From contig JAVHKY010000018.1 in the NCBI GenBank assembly GCA_035079385.1, positions 1,922,001 through 1,986,000 of the forward strand: DNA of 64,000 bases, given 5' to 3'. A program made the position numbers and the translations under genes. This document shows positions 23,990-36,200 of this stretch, one piece after another (positions within the stretch are counted from its first letter, which is position 1; each line of letters starts with the position of its first letter). This DNA comes from Aspidiotus rigidus (taxonomy: Eukaryota > Arthropoda > Insecta > Hemiptera > Diaspididae). The notes under the pieces were generated by a model. That model searched no databases and was not told the origin of the DNA. It saw only the letters and a list, made by a program, of their open reading frames with translations.

Positions 23990-24803
23990 AATTCAATCAA
24001 CAGAGTGCATGAACCTCTTCCGGCCTGTCGCGGGCCGCTTGTTTTTTCTCCTATTGAGGACCGTTGAGGCAAAATTGGCTTGTTCCGAGATGACGGGTCG
24101 ATTATAAAAACGAGCGAATGTTTGCGACTTTGTGGTCCAACCTGCAGCCTTCATGATGACATCTGAAAACACCCCCCTCCTCTTTGGGCAGCCGACGTTG
24201 ATGCATGCCGAGTGCTATGAGGCTTAAATTGGCTATCCACTCCGCTTACTTGTAAAGTTTCTTTTACCCATCTGCTAAGCGTTGAAGTGGATGCCCGACG
24301 TGTTGGGGTGTTTGTCGTAATGAAAAGATCATTTATTGAGTTGCGTAACCGTTGCGTAATGTTTAGGTAATGGATAAGTGTGTACGCGAGACACAGTTGT
24401 GGGTCTTGAAAAAATGGCAGGGTAAGAAGGGGTTGGTCTTTCCTCTTCCTGACGTTTTCACTCGATCAGGGACGAAAATTAATATTTTGTCTGCCATTTG
24501 TTGTATGCTCTGAACTTTTATCAAGCTGAGAGTTTGAAGCCGTTGTCCCGTGAGTTTTTTTGATACCGTACCTAAGGACATTGTTGAGGTCCTGGTTGAT
24601 TGGTTCTTGAAGTAACGCAAGACACACTGGGGGTCCCACGTAATATTGTATTTAGGTTGTGCCGGCCTCAAATTCGCGACTCCTTTAAAAAACCAATTTA
24701 TTACTAAGTTTTCCCGGCAGGCGGAACCGGTAATCAGTGATATAGCTGATCTTGTGCAGTTGAGTGTGCTGTATGAGACGCCTGAGCAGAATTCACGATG
24801 CAA
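23990..24803 (-). pseudogene. DIRS-type tyrosine recombinase, broken
   Basis: The N-terminal core-binding part (24363-24803) reads YSTLNCTRSAIS, FKGVANLRPAQPKYNITWD and KLTGQRLQTLSLIKVQSIQ, matching the SAM-like DNA-binding domain of YR retroelements. Further on, 24000-24330 carries the catalytic H-x-x-R box (FKPHSTRHASTSAA at about 24185-24225) and IMKAAGWT, then ARF and NRPV. Frameshifts lie between these blocks, including one just before the final tyrosine region. Confidence 0.8.
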
Positions 24804-24966
24804 AAAGGTTAGTATCTGGTCAGTGGATGGCGTATATTATTGATAGAATTACTCTCGCAATAGTTCCACCATCTGTTGAGTGCTGGTGTGTATGTTTGCA
24901 TGGTTGACTTTTGAATTGATGCGAGAAGAATTTCAATGATTGGAGGTGACAGATTCTGGTGGTTAG

Positions 24967-25254
24967 CTAGGGCTTCCCGGATACAATCCCTGCCACCAGG
25001 GAAAGCTGATTGGCTAGAGGATGTGGTGTCCTGTTGGCAGATAAAAGCAAGATGTGAGATGGTTGAAGAAGTACTGGCTCAGAGGCGAGTCGTTCTTTGA
25101 AGAGCGGAAACCAGAGTTGTCCTGGCCAGTTTGGTACAACCAGGATGCCCGTTGCTCTCTCTCGTATGATTTTTTGAATGGTTCTTAGCACCAGTGAGAA
25201 GGGGGGGAAGGCGTAGAAGTTTTCATCTGTCCAAGGGATAGTAAAGGCATCCAC
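24967..25254 (-). pseudogene. DIRS-type domain between RNase H and recombinase
   Basis: The frame reads DAFTIPWTDENFYAFPPF, then RATGILVVPNWPGQLWFPLF and PVLLQPSHILLL. This block of YAFPPF and VPxWPxQxWFP motifs is characteristic of the post-RNase H region of DIRS/Ngaro polyproteins. Confidence 0.8.
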
Positions 25255-25616
25255 GGCTTCTTCATCTGGATCGCATTTCCAAGAGAAGTGCCTGTCGCAT
25301 TTGTTGTTTTTTCTAGAAGCGAATAAATCGACCTTTGGCTGCCCTAATTGGGAGGTAATTTTTGTAAAGGCCTTCTGAGATAATTCGTACTCTATCTCTG
25401 TTTCAGTTCTTCTCGACTCTGCGTCTGCCGTATTGTTATCTATTGATCGAATGTACAGTAGGATGCAAAAACAGTTAGGTTGAATTTTTCACAATACTGC
25501 CATAATTTTAAGGCGATGTCGTTCAGATTCGGGAATTTGATACCTCCCATACGATTAATATAGGCAATGGCCGTTGTGTTGTCTATTCTTAACAAGATGT
25601 TTATATTGGTCAACCT

Positions 25617-26779
25617 TTATGTGAAGGACTTGAGCGCAAAAAATGCCGCCCACAATTCTAGTTCGTTGATATGGAGTCGTTGTTCAGCAAGTTTCCAGGA
25701 ACCCCAGGCCGTTCGCCCCTTACACAAAGCTCCCCAGCCTACCAAAGACGCGTCTGAAAAAATTTCGAGAGCATAAGGTTTCGTGATGAGCGATATGAAG
25801 CCTCTTTGAATATGCGATAACCACCAGGAAATTTCTGGGATGTGGGCAGGCGTTTGCATACGGCCGCTGTACCTTCCCTGTTTCGTAACAGTGCTAAATA
25901 TTTTTCTCTTTCGAGGTTTTTTGCGCCCAGCTGTATTTGATGGCGGGGCAGGTTGCTGCTAAGGCACCAAAAAGTTGTGAGAATTGACGAATCGAGCAAT
26001 ATTTTTTACTAGTCAACTTCATGATAAGTCTTTTGAGTTTTTCTCGCTTCTCTGTTGGTAACGTCATTGTCATTTGGAAAGAATTAAAAACGAATCCTAA
26101 ACATAGATAACTTGTAGTTGGAGAAAAATGACATTTTGCTGCCGCAAAAAGGAATCCCAAGTAGGCCAACAAGGAGCACGTTATAGCGACATTTGTTATA
26201 CAAGAGGCTTTTGTGCGTGCTATTAGTAAGAAATCGTCTAAATAAACTACTGATTGCGTAGATAGGTAATTACCGGTCGCATTAGTTCGGTGAAAACGTA
26301 AGGGGCTGTGCATAGACCAAAGGTCAAGCACGTGAATTCATATAGCGCGCCATTGAGTTCGAAATGGAGGAATTTTCGGTCTTCCGGATGAACGGCTACT
26401 AAGTAGTAAGCATCCTTTAAGTCCAATTTTGAAAGATAGCAATCTGGCTCAATTAGTTTAGCGGCTACTCGATAGTCCTCCAATTTAAAGTGTTTTGTTG
26501 AAATGAACTTATTAAGCGATTTCAGATTTAAGATAATACGATAAGTGCCGTCTGGTTTAGGTTCCACTGGTCGGAGACAGGTTTACAGGGCCTAATCGCA
26601 CCTTTTGTTAATAGTTTTGGTAAGAGGTCTTGTAGCGCTGTTTTTTCTTCAGTTGAGAAGGGCCGATTTTTCGGAATGGATGCTTGCGTAGGGTGTTGAG
26701 AAAACGGGATTCTATATCCGTTGATCCACGAGAGAAGCGCAGGGTCTGTGGTGACTAGTTTCCACTCTTTTGCGAACAA
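25617..26779 (-). pseudogene. DIRS-type reverse transcriptase and RNase H, broken
   Basis: Overlapping minus-strand frames give RPFSTEEKTALQDLLPKLL, YRIILNLKSLNKFI, CYLSKLDLKDAYY (motif A), LTFGLCTAPYVFTELM (motif B), VVYLDDFLLIA (catalytic YLDD) and LGFVFNSFQMTMTLP. The RNase H part reads EIFSDASLVGWGALC and EQRLHINELELWAAFFALKSF. At least three frame changes separate the blocks. Confidence 0.85.
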
Positions 26780-27031
26780 CGCGAGTCTACCCGCAGAATT
26801 ACTTATTGTATGGTTTGTCGTCGTCTCGACGAATTTCTGTTGCGCGATAACCGAGGTTCCGATTGACGGAAGTCCGGTTGAGGGTGGTATCTGTTCAATC
26901 GGGGTTTGTGTACCGCTGCGGGACGCTGCTGATGGCGGTAGTACGTTTTAAATCCGATTCTGAGTCTGAGGACGTCTGGGTGGGAACTGTACGTTTTTTG
27001 TAGGCGGTTTCTTTACTTTCAACTCAGCGGC

Positions 27032-27770
27032 TCATTGCGTAATTACTTTAGCACATTTAATCGTTTTCCTCAATTCTGACCCAAAGAGAAATTGTCCTAT
27101 TTTTGTTTTTGAAAGAGTATCTTTCATATTTGTACTAACTAGTGCTAAGATAAGGCTTCGGCAAATTAGTGATTCTTTGTGAAAGGTATCTGCTAGGAGC
27201 CATCCTGCTTTTATCACCGGTTCAAGTAGGGTTTCATCTATAAAATCTGAGGAAATGAGGGTAGACAAGGTTTTTCCTATACTAGCCAAACAGGCCGCTA
27301 GCCTTTTTTGTTTTTCTATAATTCTTTTATCGCTAGTCAGGGCACCTTCGTTCAGGGGTAAAAGCTCTTCGTTTAATATCGGCGGTACTAAGAATTCACA
27401 ATTTTCCGGCCGCAGAAATTCTTCCAGCAGATTTTTTCTTTCTTCCTGGTCTAGACCCAAGTGGATTATTTCCTCCCAACGGGAAGTAACCTCTTTGTGT
27501 ATCATCGGAGGGCTTTGGTGCGGTTATCGTTTAACCTTTTTCCTAAAAGATTAATAATATCGTCATTGAGCACTTTTTCATGCTCCGGCAGGCTGGTTTC
27601 GTGTTCAACACTACTCTTCAGGCTAAAAGTAGGGGAACGATCGACATCATCACTCACCTGGGATCTGCTCCGGGAACGCGAACGCGACCGGTCTCTGTTA
27701 TCACGCGGAAGAGTTTCGTCTTTACCTGTTTACAAGAGCAGAGCATTTATTTTCCCTATGGTTGAGTAGA
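27032..27770 (-). pseudogene. DIRS-like gag remnant
   Basis: The minus strand first encodes an Arg/Ser-rich stretch (about 27645-27710, RSRSRSRSRS-like). It then encodes NDDIINLLGKRLND and the 157-residue frame at 27032-27505 with SRWEEIIHLGLDQEE, LRPENCEFLVPPILNEELL and GQFLFGSELRKTIKCAK. Leu-rich helices of this type precede the polymerase in DIRS-like elements. The two parts are out of frame. Confidence 0.7.
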
Positions 27771-27944
27771 GAAGCTTTTTATTTTTCGATAAGGTCGAAA
27801 AAACTTATGTTGCCGATAAGATCGGGAATACTAATTAACTTAAGCGGCTATAAACATTTCTTTCCGAGTAAGAGCTCGCAAGAAAAAAGGCATTCTCTTT
27901 TTTATGCCTTCTGAATAAGTCGATTTGAGGATATGTGCCAAATC

Positions 27945-28094
27945 CTGCCCAAACTGCTACGAGGCTATAACAGTAGTTTCTGCGATCTTTGCAAATTGAT
28001 ATTTCAATTACTCAGGATATGATTAACCGTAACCTACAGAATCGTATCAACACAATTGAAAACGCAATGAGTAATTACTATTAATTAATTGAAA
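27945..28094 (+). repeat. 150-bp direct repeat, left copy
   Basis: Begins CTGCCCAAACTGCTACGAGG and ends near TTAATTAATTGAAA. The second copy is at 28276-28425, 331 bp downstream, with roughly ten differences. The small palindromic MITE sits between the copies. Confidence 0.85.
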
Positions 28095-28098
28095 TATA

Positions 28099-28219
28099 CT
28101 CCGTTCATGTTAAGAAAGGATAGAAAGTAGTACCTTGAGAACGGAACGCTCCAGGTAATTTCAATCTACCGTTCCGTTCTAGAGGTACTACTTTCTAGCC
28201 TTTCTCAACTTGAACAGAG
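28099..28219. mobile_element. 121-bp palindromic Stowaway-like MITE
   Basis: The left arm begins CTCCGTTCATGTTAAGAAAG. The right arm is its imperfect inverse and ends CTTGAACAGAG. Arms of about 50 bp leave a short loop, and TA flanks both ends (28097-28098, 28220-28221). Size, hairpin form and CTCCGT-like ends fit Tc1/mariner-related Stowaway MITEs. Confidence 0.75.
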
Positions 28220-28275
28220 TATAGGAGTCATCTAAAATCTACAAAACGTCTTCAGAAAAACCACTCCCCCTCCCC

Positions 28276-28425
28276 CTGCCCAAACTGCTACGAGGCTATA
28301 ACAGTTGTTTCTGCGATCTTTGCAAATTGATATTTCAATTACTCCCAATATGATTAACTGTAACCTACAGAATCGTATCAACACAATTGGAAACGTGCTG
28401 AGGAATTACTATTAATTAATCGAAA
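28276..28425 (+). repeat. 150-bp direct repeat, right copy
   Basis: Second copy of 27945-28094, followed directly by an A-run. It may be an LTR-like or tandem duplication remnant; no element body is recognised between the copies beyond the MITE. Confidence 0.85.
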
Positions 28426-28436
28426 AAAAAAAACGA

Positions 28437-28750
28437 CGCGACGGCTTCCTTAACGAAGTTAAACGAGGAACGCGCCAGAGAACCTGTTTTATGAGTCAAG
28501 CCTGGACCAAGATAAAGTATACTCTACTATATAAGCCTAATATAATATAGTTTGAGAGTCTAAATTTTTCCAAGTCCCCCTCCTACAATATATAGCGCGA
28601 GAGTCGAAATTTTTCCAAGTCCCCCTCCTATCATATGTGGCTCGCGGGTCGAAATTTTTTTTCCAAATCCCCCTCCTATCATATATGGCTCATATGGCTC
28701 GAGAGTCGAAATTTTTCTAAGCCCCCCTCCTATCATATATAGCTCGTGAA
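28437..28750 (-). repeat. 45-bp repeat family array with its associated leader block
   Basis: Starts with CGACGGCTTCCTTAACGAAG and AGAACCTGTTTTATGAGTCA, the inverse of 17983-18032. Minus-strand 45-bp units then run to 28750 (CCCCCTCCTATCATAT and CTCGAGAGTCGAAATTTTT). The shared leader shows that these arrays belong to a larger dispersed element. Confidence 0.8.
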
Positions 28751-28756
28751 TCGAAG

Positions 28757-29507
28757 TATTCTTTTATATACGATGCCAGCGAGTATACTTTTATGTACGA
28801 TGCCAGTTAGTGTACTTTTACTTACGATGCCAGCTAGTATACTTTTATGTACGATGCCAGCGTGTATACTTTTTTGAATGATGTCAGCAAGTTTACTTTT
28901 ATGTACGATGCCAGCGAGTATACTTTTATGGACGATGCCAGTTAGCACTTTTACTTACGATGCCAGCTAGTATACTTTTATGTACGATGCCAGCGTGTAT
29001 ACTTTTTTGAACAATGCCAGCAAGTTCATTTTTATGTACGATGCTAGCGAGTATACTTTCATAGACGATGCCAGCGATTATTCTTTTATGTACGATGCCA
29101 GCGAGTATACTTTTATGGACGATGCCAGTTAGCACTTTTACTTACGATGCCAGCTAGTATACTTTTACGTACGATGCCAGCATGTATACTTTTATGAACG
29201 ATGCCAGCGAGCATGATCGACTACACTTTTTATACTCGTAAGTATACAAGGCCATTTTACAACTAGTTCACTTTTATGTACGATGCCAGCGAGTATACTT
29301 TCATAGACGATGCCAGCGATTATTCTTTTATGTACGATGCCAGCGAGTATACTTTTATGGACGATGCCAGTTAGCACTTTTACTTACGATGCCAGCTAGT
29401 ATACTTTTACGTACGATGCCAGCATGTATACTTTAATGAACGATGCCAGCGAGCATGATCGACTACACTTTTTATACTCGTAAGTATACAAGGCCATTTT
29501 ACAACTG
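28757..29507. repeat. 27-bp minisatellite with 242-bp higher-order repeat
   Basis: Units contain TACGATGCCAGC followed by TATACTTTTATG and are 27 bp long, with a few shortened or mutated copies. A larger segment ending GAGCATGATCGACTACAC is repeated with a period of 242 bp (about 29211 and 29453). Because 27 is a multiple of three, the minus strand reads as ILAGIVHKS-type nonapeptide repeats without stops. I do not consider this coding. Confidence 0.9.
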
Positions 29508-30017
29508 TAAAATTCAACGAGAAATTCATACAGATACAAGCCGCGAACGTCGACTCTGAAGTTTCAAAAAATCAATTTTTTGCCATTTCCGCACCAAAGG
29601 CAGGCTCCGATCACTTTCCAATTGAAAATTCGTGTTCTACGTTGCACAAAATAGGTTGCACTGCACTGACGTGAGATACTACATGTGTTTTCTGTTTGGA
29701 GTAGGCATAATATACGATAAACCGTTTTCAGCCGCCCACGCGTCGTCGCGCCCCAGTTCCAATAATCATTCACGTCCTTGAGAAGTCAGTCGTCATCATT
29801 GTTCGCAAAAATATTGTTACAAAGGTGCAAAATTGTAACAACTTTACTTCTCCTCATTGCTGTGTAACAATTCGACTGCTATGCGCTCTATTAATTCCCA
29901 TTTGGAAAATTCTCGAACTACAATTATGCTACTTTGTAACATGAGATGCGAAAATGTAACAAAAAATTTTGTAAAAAATTTCCGTTTTGCACATCGAGGC
30001 GCGCGCGAGGCCGACAA
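29508..30017. other. intergenic sequence upstream of the duplicated block
   Basis: No gene supported. Short overlapping ORFs on both strands lack family features. The duplicated block begins at about 30018. Confidence 0.4.
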
Positions 30018-30234
30018 GAATCCGTCTGGCAAGAATTCGAACAGGTTTTGGTAAATTTTTTTTCACGTAAATGTGTAAATGAGACCATCGATGTGTTAGC
30101 TGTAGCACGTAGGTATCATTCTGAATCTGAACATTACGCATACTAGGTTTCCCGGTAGTCCTTTTTACCGTTAACTTACTTCTCGTTCTATCGCCGCTGC
30201 TTTCATTTATTACAGTGCTTAATGCGCGAGTATC

Positions 30235-33200
30235 ATGGGATTATTAACGGAAGGTAACCCTCTTGAATGGGATGAAACAAAAAGATTAGCAGAGTACGTA
30301 CGTGAACATGGTATCATCCAATTTATTAACCTGTACCGTCGACTAAAAAACAAGACCGGCGATATTCTCAAATTTGGAGACGAAGTAAGTTATCCCTTTG
30401 TAATCGTTGCGATATCGAGAGGATTATGACAATCAGCTTCCCGTCGGTCTGATCAGAGATTGCAGTGGTCCATACTTTTTTATTGATTGTTAGTTGCCGA
30501 CATTCTCTGAGAATTCGCTGTCGTGTTGGGAAACACTTGATATTTTAAAATTATCTTTTTTAGCATCGTCGTAATACCTACCTATATCATGTATATTTCA
30601 GGTAGAGTACGTTATTGTAAAATTTGACCATGAAAATAAAATTGCACGACTTAGCCTCAGAGGTGGAGAAATATTGAAGAAACTCAATGAAAAGGAGCTG
30701 AAGGACCCGGAGTAAGAGATATTTCTCATGTCTTACGTACGTAAATGTAATTGGTGAAAACTAATTAGGTATGATTATATATTAGCTGTGTCAAATCACT
30801 ATGGAGGCCAGAATACGCTGCTCATATGATCGAAGGAAGTCCAGGTAAACCTTACGGCGGTTTAACGGCTCATTTAAACGAAGTAGAGGCCAACATGCGA
30901 TTTCGGCGCGAAGAAGTATCGGAATTTTTAGAAGAAAACGAAATAATCATGAGTATTACGACATTCCCCCGGTAGGTAGCAAAAAAAATCATGGGTCTAC
31001 ATGACCAGTCGCATCGTCGTCGATTGGTAAGAAGGTTTGATAGAGCTCCATCTTTGGTGCAAAAGTCAAGACGGCGAGAATTCTTTTATCTTTCGAGTGT
31101 GAATTTCCTGTTATCAGTTGATTGCATTAAGACTCATTGAAAATTCAAAATGTATAAACCAACAACTCAACAAATTTTCCTCGTTTCTGTTATCTATAGA
31201 TTAGGCTGCCCAAATTTCACTTGGCCCTTGTACAAACCTAACCCGCTGAAAGGCGCTTGTCATTCCTTATTTTTTCCGGAAGAGGCCATATTCCCAAATC
31301 ATCCACGGTTTGCGACGTTGACGCGAAACACACGTAAACGTAGAGGCGAGAAAGTGGCAATCAATGTACCGAGTGAGTTTTTCCATACTAATACTACCCT
31401 ATAACGAAAGTACCTGTAGTAAACTTTTCATCACGTCCGAAACGTGTAATTTGCTACAATTTGTGAACAGTGCGCCGAAAAATGCGTACTAATTTCAATA
31501 CTATAGTTCTATATAATATATAGGTGCCAAATTTGCAATTGCTCGTAATTTTTATCACTAAATGAGTTGATATCGAACAACGAAAAATTAAACTTCGAAT
31601 GAAGGTTTAATAACAACTTTTAATTATTAGGTTCTGAAAACAAAATACTTCAATGCTAAACTATAGTACTGAGGCCTTTCGACAAAACCGTCATCATCGG
31701 ACAATTTCAAAAAACGAACTAACAAAACGATAGCGAAGGGGGCTGGCCAGAAGTAGCGAACATGTAAAAATCAGGAAATTAATGATTACACATCAGTGGA
31801 AGTGTAAAATGGAGACCGCGGGCCTTTTCGATAAGCTCATCTTCGATGATCGCGTAGGCGTGGTGGTTCAACGTTTTCTAAGGTCAATCGGCGACGAAAC
31901 TTAGTTTCAATTTGCAGAATTGTTTTCTCTCCAACTAGGTGTGACTTTTCCAGGAGGTGACTCGCGAAAGTCGATTTTATTGGGTTCTTGTTCTCGTATG
32001 CCGTAACAAGTTCGGCGATTCCCGCGCTGAAAGACCTCCCGGTCTCCCCGACATACGCAGCAGGACGGTGCAAGTACACTCCACTCTTACATAAGGGGAG
32101 GTCAAATCTTTTCCATTTGAGAAGAGCCTTCCGATCTTGGAGAAACGGGAGTACAAAGGGAACGTATTGAAGGTCCGGAATACTACGCCAATCTGAGAGT
32201 GAGATTGGGAAAATAGAGGAGAAGGACAAACTTCTTCTCAGTTGTCCGGAGAGAGGGAAAGAAGGTAGTAACTCGCTGGAGAGCGCTTTTTACTTCCTTC
32301 TTCTGAATGAAGCCATCATCATCAATGTTGAGCATATTGGCGTGGACCAGTACTTAAGGATGGAGACCTCTCTAGCATAGGCATGAGGTGTGAGGGGGAG
32401 GGACACTAAGCGGTGGATAGAAGAATTGAAAGTTGGCATTTTATTGGAAAAGGGGCAGTAGGACGACGCATCGACAAGGATTCCAGTGGTCGGATGCCCG
32501 TTTCAAGACTACCGTTAAAGAGAGAAATGATGTCAAGAAAGTTCATCTTAGAGCCTCCACTCTCGATCGTAAATTTAATGGAAGGGTAAAGATCATTCAT
32601 GAAAGCGAGGAGGTCATACAAGTGTTGTACGGGTCCAGTCCAGGTATGTCATCGACATATAGGCGCCAGAGGACGATTTGGTTGAGGAGAGGAAGCCCCG
32701 ATTGTAAGATGTTGTCCTCCAATCTGCACATGAAAACTTCGGAAATAAGAGACCTCAGTGGTGATCCCTATTTGAATTCCAAAATCATGGAAGGTGGGTC
32801 TGCCGCCTCAAGGAGTATCTCCTCAACATGCTCCCGGGTAGGTTGGAGGCCGGGACGTAGACGTAATAGTGATCATTGTTTGATTATAATGTTGATCAAT
32901 TACGAGAAATTACGCTTTGAAATATTCCTAATATATTTTTCTCTATACGTCCCTAATTACAAAGATGTTTTTACTTTATTACCATTATTAATTTCTCAAG
33001 TCTTAATTTGTATAGCAAATATTGTTGTACGATGAAATCATCAGATTTTCGCACATATTTTCAGTTTTCAAGGATACCGATACAAAATCGCCATTTATTG
33101 AAGACTTCGAGAAACTTGGTGACAACGGTGAATCCGCAAAAGCCGCTTTGCCAGGTCATATTTATCTTGACGCTGTGGGATTAGGAACGAGTAGTTGTTG

Positions 33201-36200
33201 TCTACAACTTACATTTCAAGTAAGCTGACGTTGAGGTGGACCAGGCCAGGCCAGCATGTCGTGCTCCGTTTGACTCCTTTTTTCCCCCTCACTTACTGTG
33301 TTTACTTTCTCCTCGTTTTGAGTAAATGGAAAGTTCAGCTTTTGACGTTATTCGTTTTTTTTCTTCTTTCTGCACAGGCTTATTGTATTGAAGAAGCTAG
33401 AAAATTATACGATCAACTTACTCCACTCTGCCCAATTATGGTGAGCACGTGTTTATAAATCACCAGACGTTTTGATAACCTTGAAAAGAATAAATTGTCA
33501 ATTTTGTTCTCTTCTTCCATTTAGCTAGCCATAACCGCAGCTTCACCGGTTTTCAGAGGATACTTGTCCGACGTTGATTGCAGGTGGTCGGTGATCTCGG
33601 GTTCGGTTGATTGCCGAACGAGAGAAGAGCGAGGTTTAACACCATTAAAAAACAACAAATTCGTGATACCGAAATCCAGATATGATTCTATTGATTCGTA
33701 TCTATCGGAAGAGAGCTCCAAGTAGGCTGAATATAAAATTTTTTTACAGCATTTAAAATTGTTAAATTTTTCATCGAAGCAGGTATCTTATTTCTTCTTT
33801 TAATTCCGGAAGGAGGTCAAGAGCTTTTTTTTCCCTCTTCGTTATCGATAAATCATCAGGTGAATGACGAAAATTACACAAAACATGTAAAAAATAACAA
33901 ACGGTGGACAAGATTGCGAAGAAAGGAAGAGAAAGAAAGCGAAGGAGGAGAATGTATGAAGTCATTTTTATAGGTAGAAACATGATTGTACATATGAGCA
34001 ATAAACGTATTGACAAGGGTGAAGCGCGTATTGTTAAGGAGAGAAAGTTCTAAGCAGCAATTATTTCGACTTCTTCGAGTCCGTTGAGAAGGCGGCCTTT
34101 AGTAGTTTTATGAATGAGCTTGAATTCGAAAGAATTGAAGCAGTGGTTAGTATCTATACAGTGTTTGGCGGTAGCAGATTTTTCCGGAAGTTTACGTTGG
34201 AAGGTCTGCTTGCCATTTCATAGGAGTTATAGCCGAGGAAGGGCAAACGAACCCGGGGGAGGGCAAAGAGGCGAATGGATACGCTGGGAGGAAGAGACGG
34301 ATTGCATAGCACGTTTCAGAGATTTTCTGGTTATAGCTTCGTCGATATCAATAAAGATATTATTGAGGTACCCTAGCTCGCTGATGTGGGCTTTCCCCTT
34401 ATTGAAATCGCGAGGTGGGAGAGGAATAGCGAGAAGGCGGTGAATGAAGGCGAATGAGGCAGAGAATTTGTGAGAAAAGTGATGGAAAGAAGCGCCATTA
34501 ATGAGGACTCCGGTGTTGGAGGGCTTGCGAAAGATAAAGAAGCAAGGAGAAAGGCGGTTGTTCTCGAGGTGGAGAGAGATTTTGAGGTCTAAGTAATCCA
34601 ACTTAAACTTTTTTTTTTTCTCTGTATACGTAGATTCAACGACATACCATTATTGTACGATGAAAACGTGTATCAGAAATTAAGAAATGAAAATGTCGAT
34701 CATTTGCTTGCCCAGCACATCGCTCATTTATTTATTCGTGATACTCTAGTTTTGTTGAGTGAAAAAATCAATCAGAATGACGAGGTCGACACAGACCATT
34801 TTGAGGTGAGGGACGTAAACTATAACAATGTTCGATGCTTTGAATTTATAACACGTAAGCAAAAAAATCCATCTTAAATTTCGTGTTGGTAGAATATTTA
34901 AACTTTTCCTTCTCTTTTACTCCAACCTTTTCAGAACATACAATCGACGAATTGGCAAACGATGAGATTCAAACCTCCACCACCGAATTCAAATATTGGC
35001 TGGCGAGTCGAATTCAGACCTTGCGAAGTACAATTTACCGACTTCGAAAACGCAGCCGTCGTCTGCTTCATTATCATGTTAACCAGAGTGATATTATCAT
35101 ATCAATTAGATTTTACAATACCAATTAGTAAGGTACGATAGTTGAAATCTCATTAACAGGCGTTTATTATTACATATATAGAATTACGATATCCTTCAAC
35201 GAACACTAGGAGGCTCACTTTTTTTTTTATTCACTGCCCCTGTCTTTGTTTTTCTGAATCTGGAATGAGTCTTTAAGTTTCTTGTTCTCTACATTTTTTT
35301 TTTTTTTTCTTAATTCCACTTTGAACTTTCCAATTTATTTTCGTGTACTCAAATAATAGTCTTGCATGATGGTGAACTACGTAGGTTTGCACTTTTACAG
35401 GAAGAAATCATACGAATTTCTCGTCTGATTTGTAAATCTTAAACGGGAAAATTCTCACGGATAATATAAATTAAAATATTTAGGTATCGTTTGGGTTCAT
35501 TCTACAGATACCTCGCATGCCTGTATTTTTTCTATGAAACTCAGTACACTATAAAACTTGCGATAGATTGTAATTTAGCAAGATCTGACTTTTGACTTGA
35601 AAGAAAAAAATCAATCTAGGCCTACTACCTTGTATTTGTAATTTTCTTATTTCTCAAAAGGGTAAAAAATAATGTTGCATTTCATTAGGAATACAATCGA
35701 CAGGAAAAGTGAATTTTATTGTCAGATAGTTGAAACCCGTCCTCACCTTTAATCTACCTACGTTATTTTTTTATAGGTGGACGAAAATATGAAAAACGCT
35801 CAGAAGAGAAATGCGATAGAAACGGAAAAATTCTGGTTTCGTAAAGATATAAATCCGTCTTGCACAAATTTCCCGAATTCGTTCGAAGATCCAGTATTCC
35901 GAAATATGAATTTCACACCAGGCAAATCGAAACCTGTGTACACTCAGATGACCATACAGGAGATAATCAATGGAAAGGCAGGTTAAAAAAAATTGTGAAG
36001 GTCTGTAGTCATGATGCTCTCTTCTTGTTCTTTTTCAAGCTTTTCCCACTTTCCGCTCTTGAATTTGTCCGGAATAATTCCATAATTTTTTCCCATTTTG
36101 TATGTGTCACCACAGACTAGACGCGCGAGCTTAGTTCCGCATGAATCTAAAGCTAATATCACTTCTTTTTTCAGGAAGGTGAATTCCCAGGCCTCATTCC

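Larger units (their letters stand above)
23990..27780 (-). mobile_element. decayed DIRS-like (tyrosine recombinase) retrotransposon
   Basis: In minus-strand order the element has a gag-like protein (27032-27770), reverse transcriptase plus RNase H (25617-26779), a downstream domain typical of this group (24967-25254) and a tyrosine recombinase (23990-24803). This gene order and the YR integrase identify DIRS/Ngaro-type elements, which integrate without target duplication. Each domain is split by stops and frameshifts, so the copy is inactive. Terminal repeats were not recognised. Confidence 0.85.

Noticed and set aside
26721..27769. Plus-strand ORFs of 76 to 102 residues
   Set aside because: Antisense shadows of the DIRS-like gag and RT frames on the minus strand.
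28733..29377. Minus-strand ORFs of nonapeptide repeats (ILAGIVHKS type)
   Set aside because: The 27-bp unit length keeps any open frame open. There is no start, signal or flanking exon; better explained as a minisatellite.
28757..29507. CRISPR-like regularly spaced repeats
   Set aside because: Units are contiguous 27-bp tandem repeats with no unique spacers, in a eukaryotic genome.
32433..33035. Plus-strand 200-residue ORF in GCLC copy 1 intron 4
   Set aside because: Antisense of the Penelope-like insertion; the minus strand carries the recognisable reverse transcriptase.
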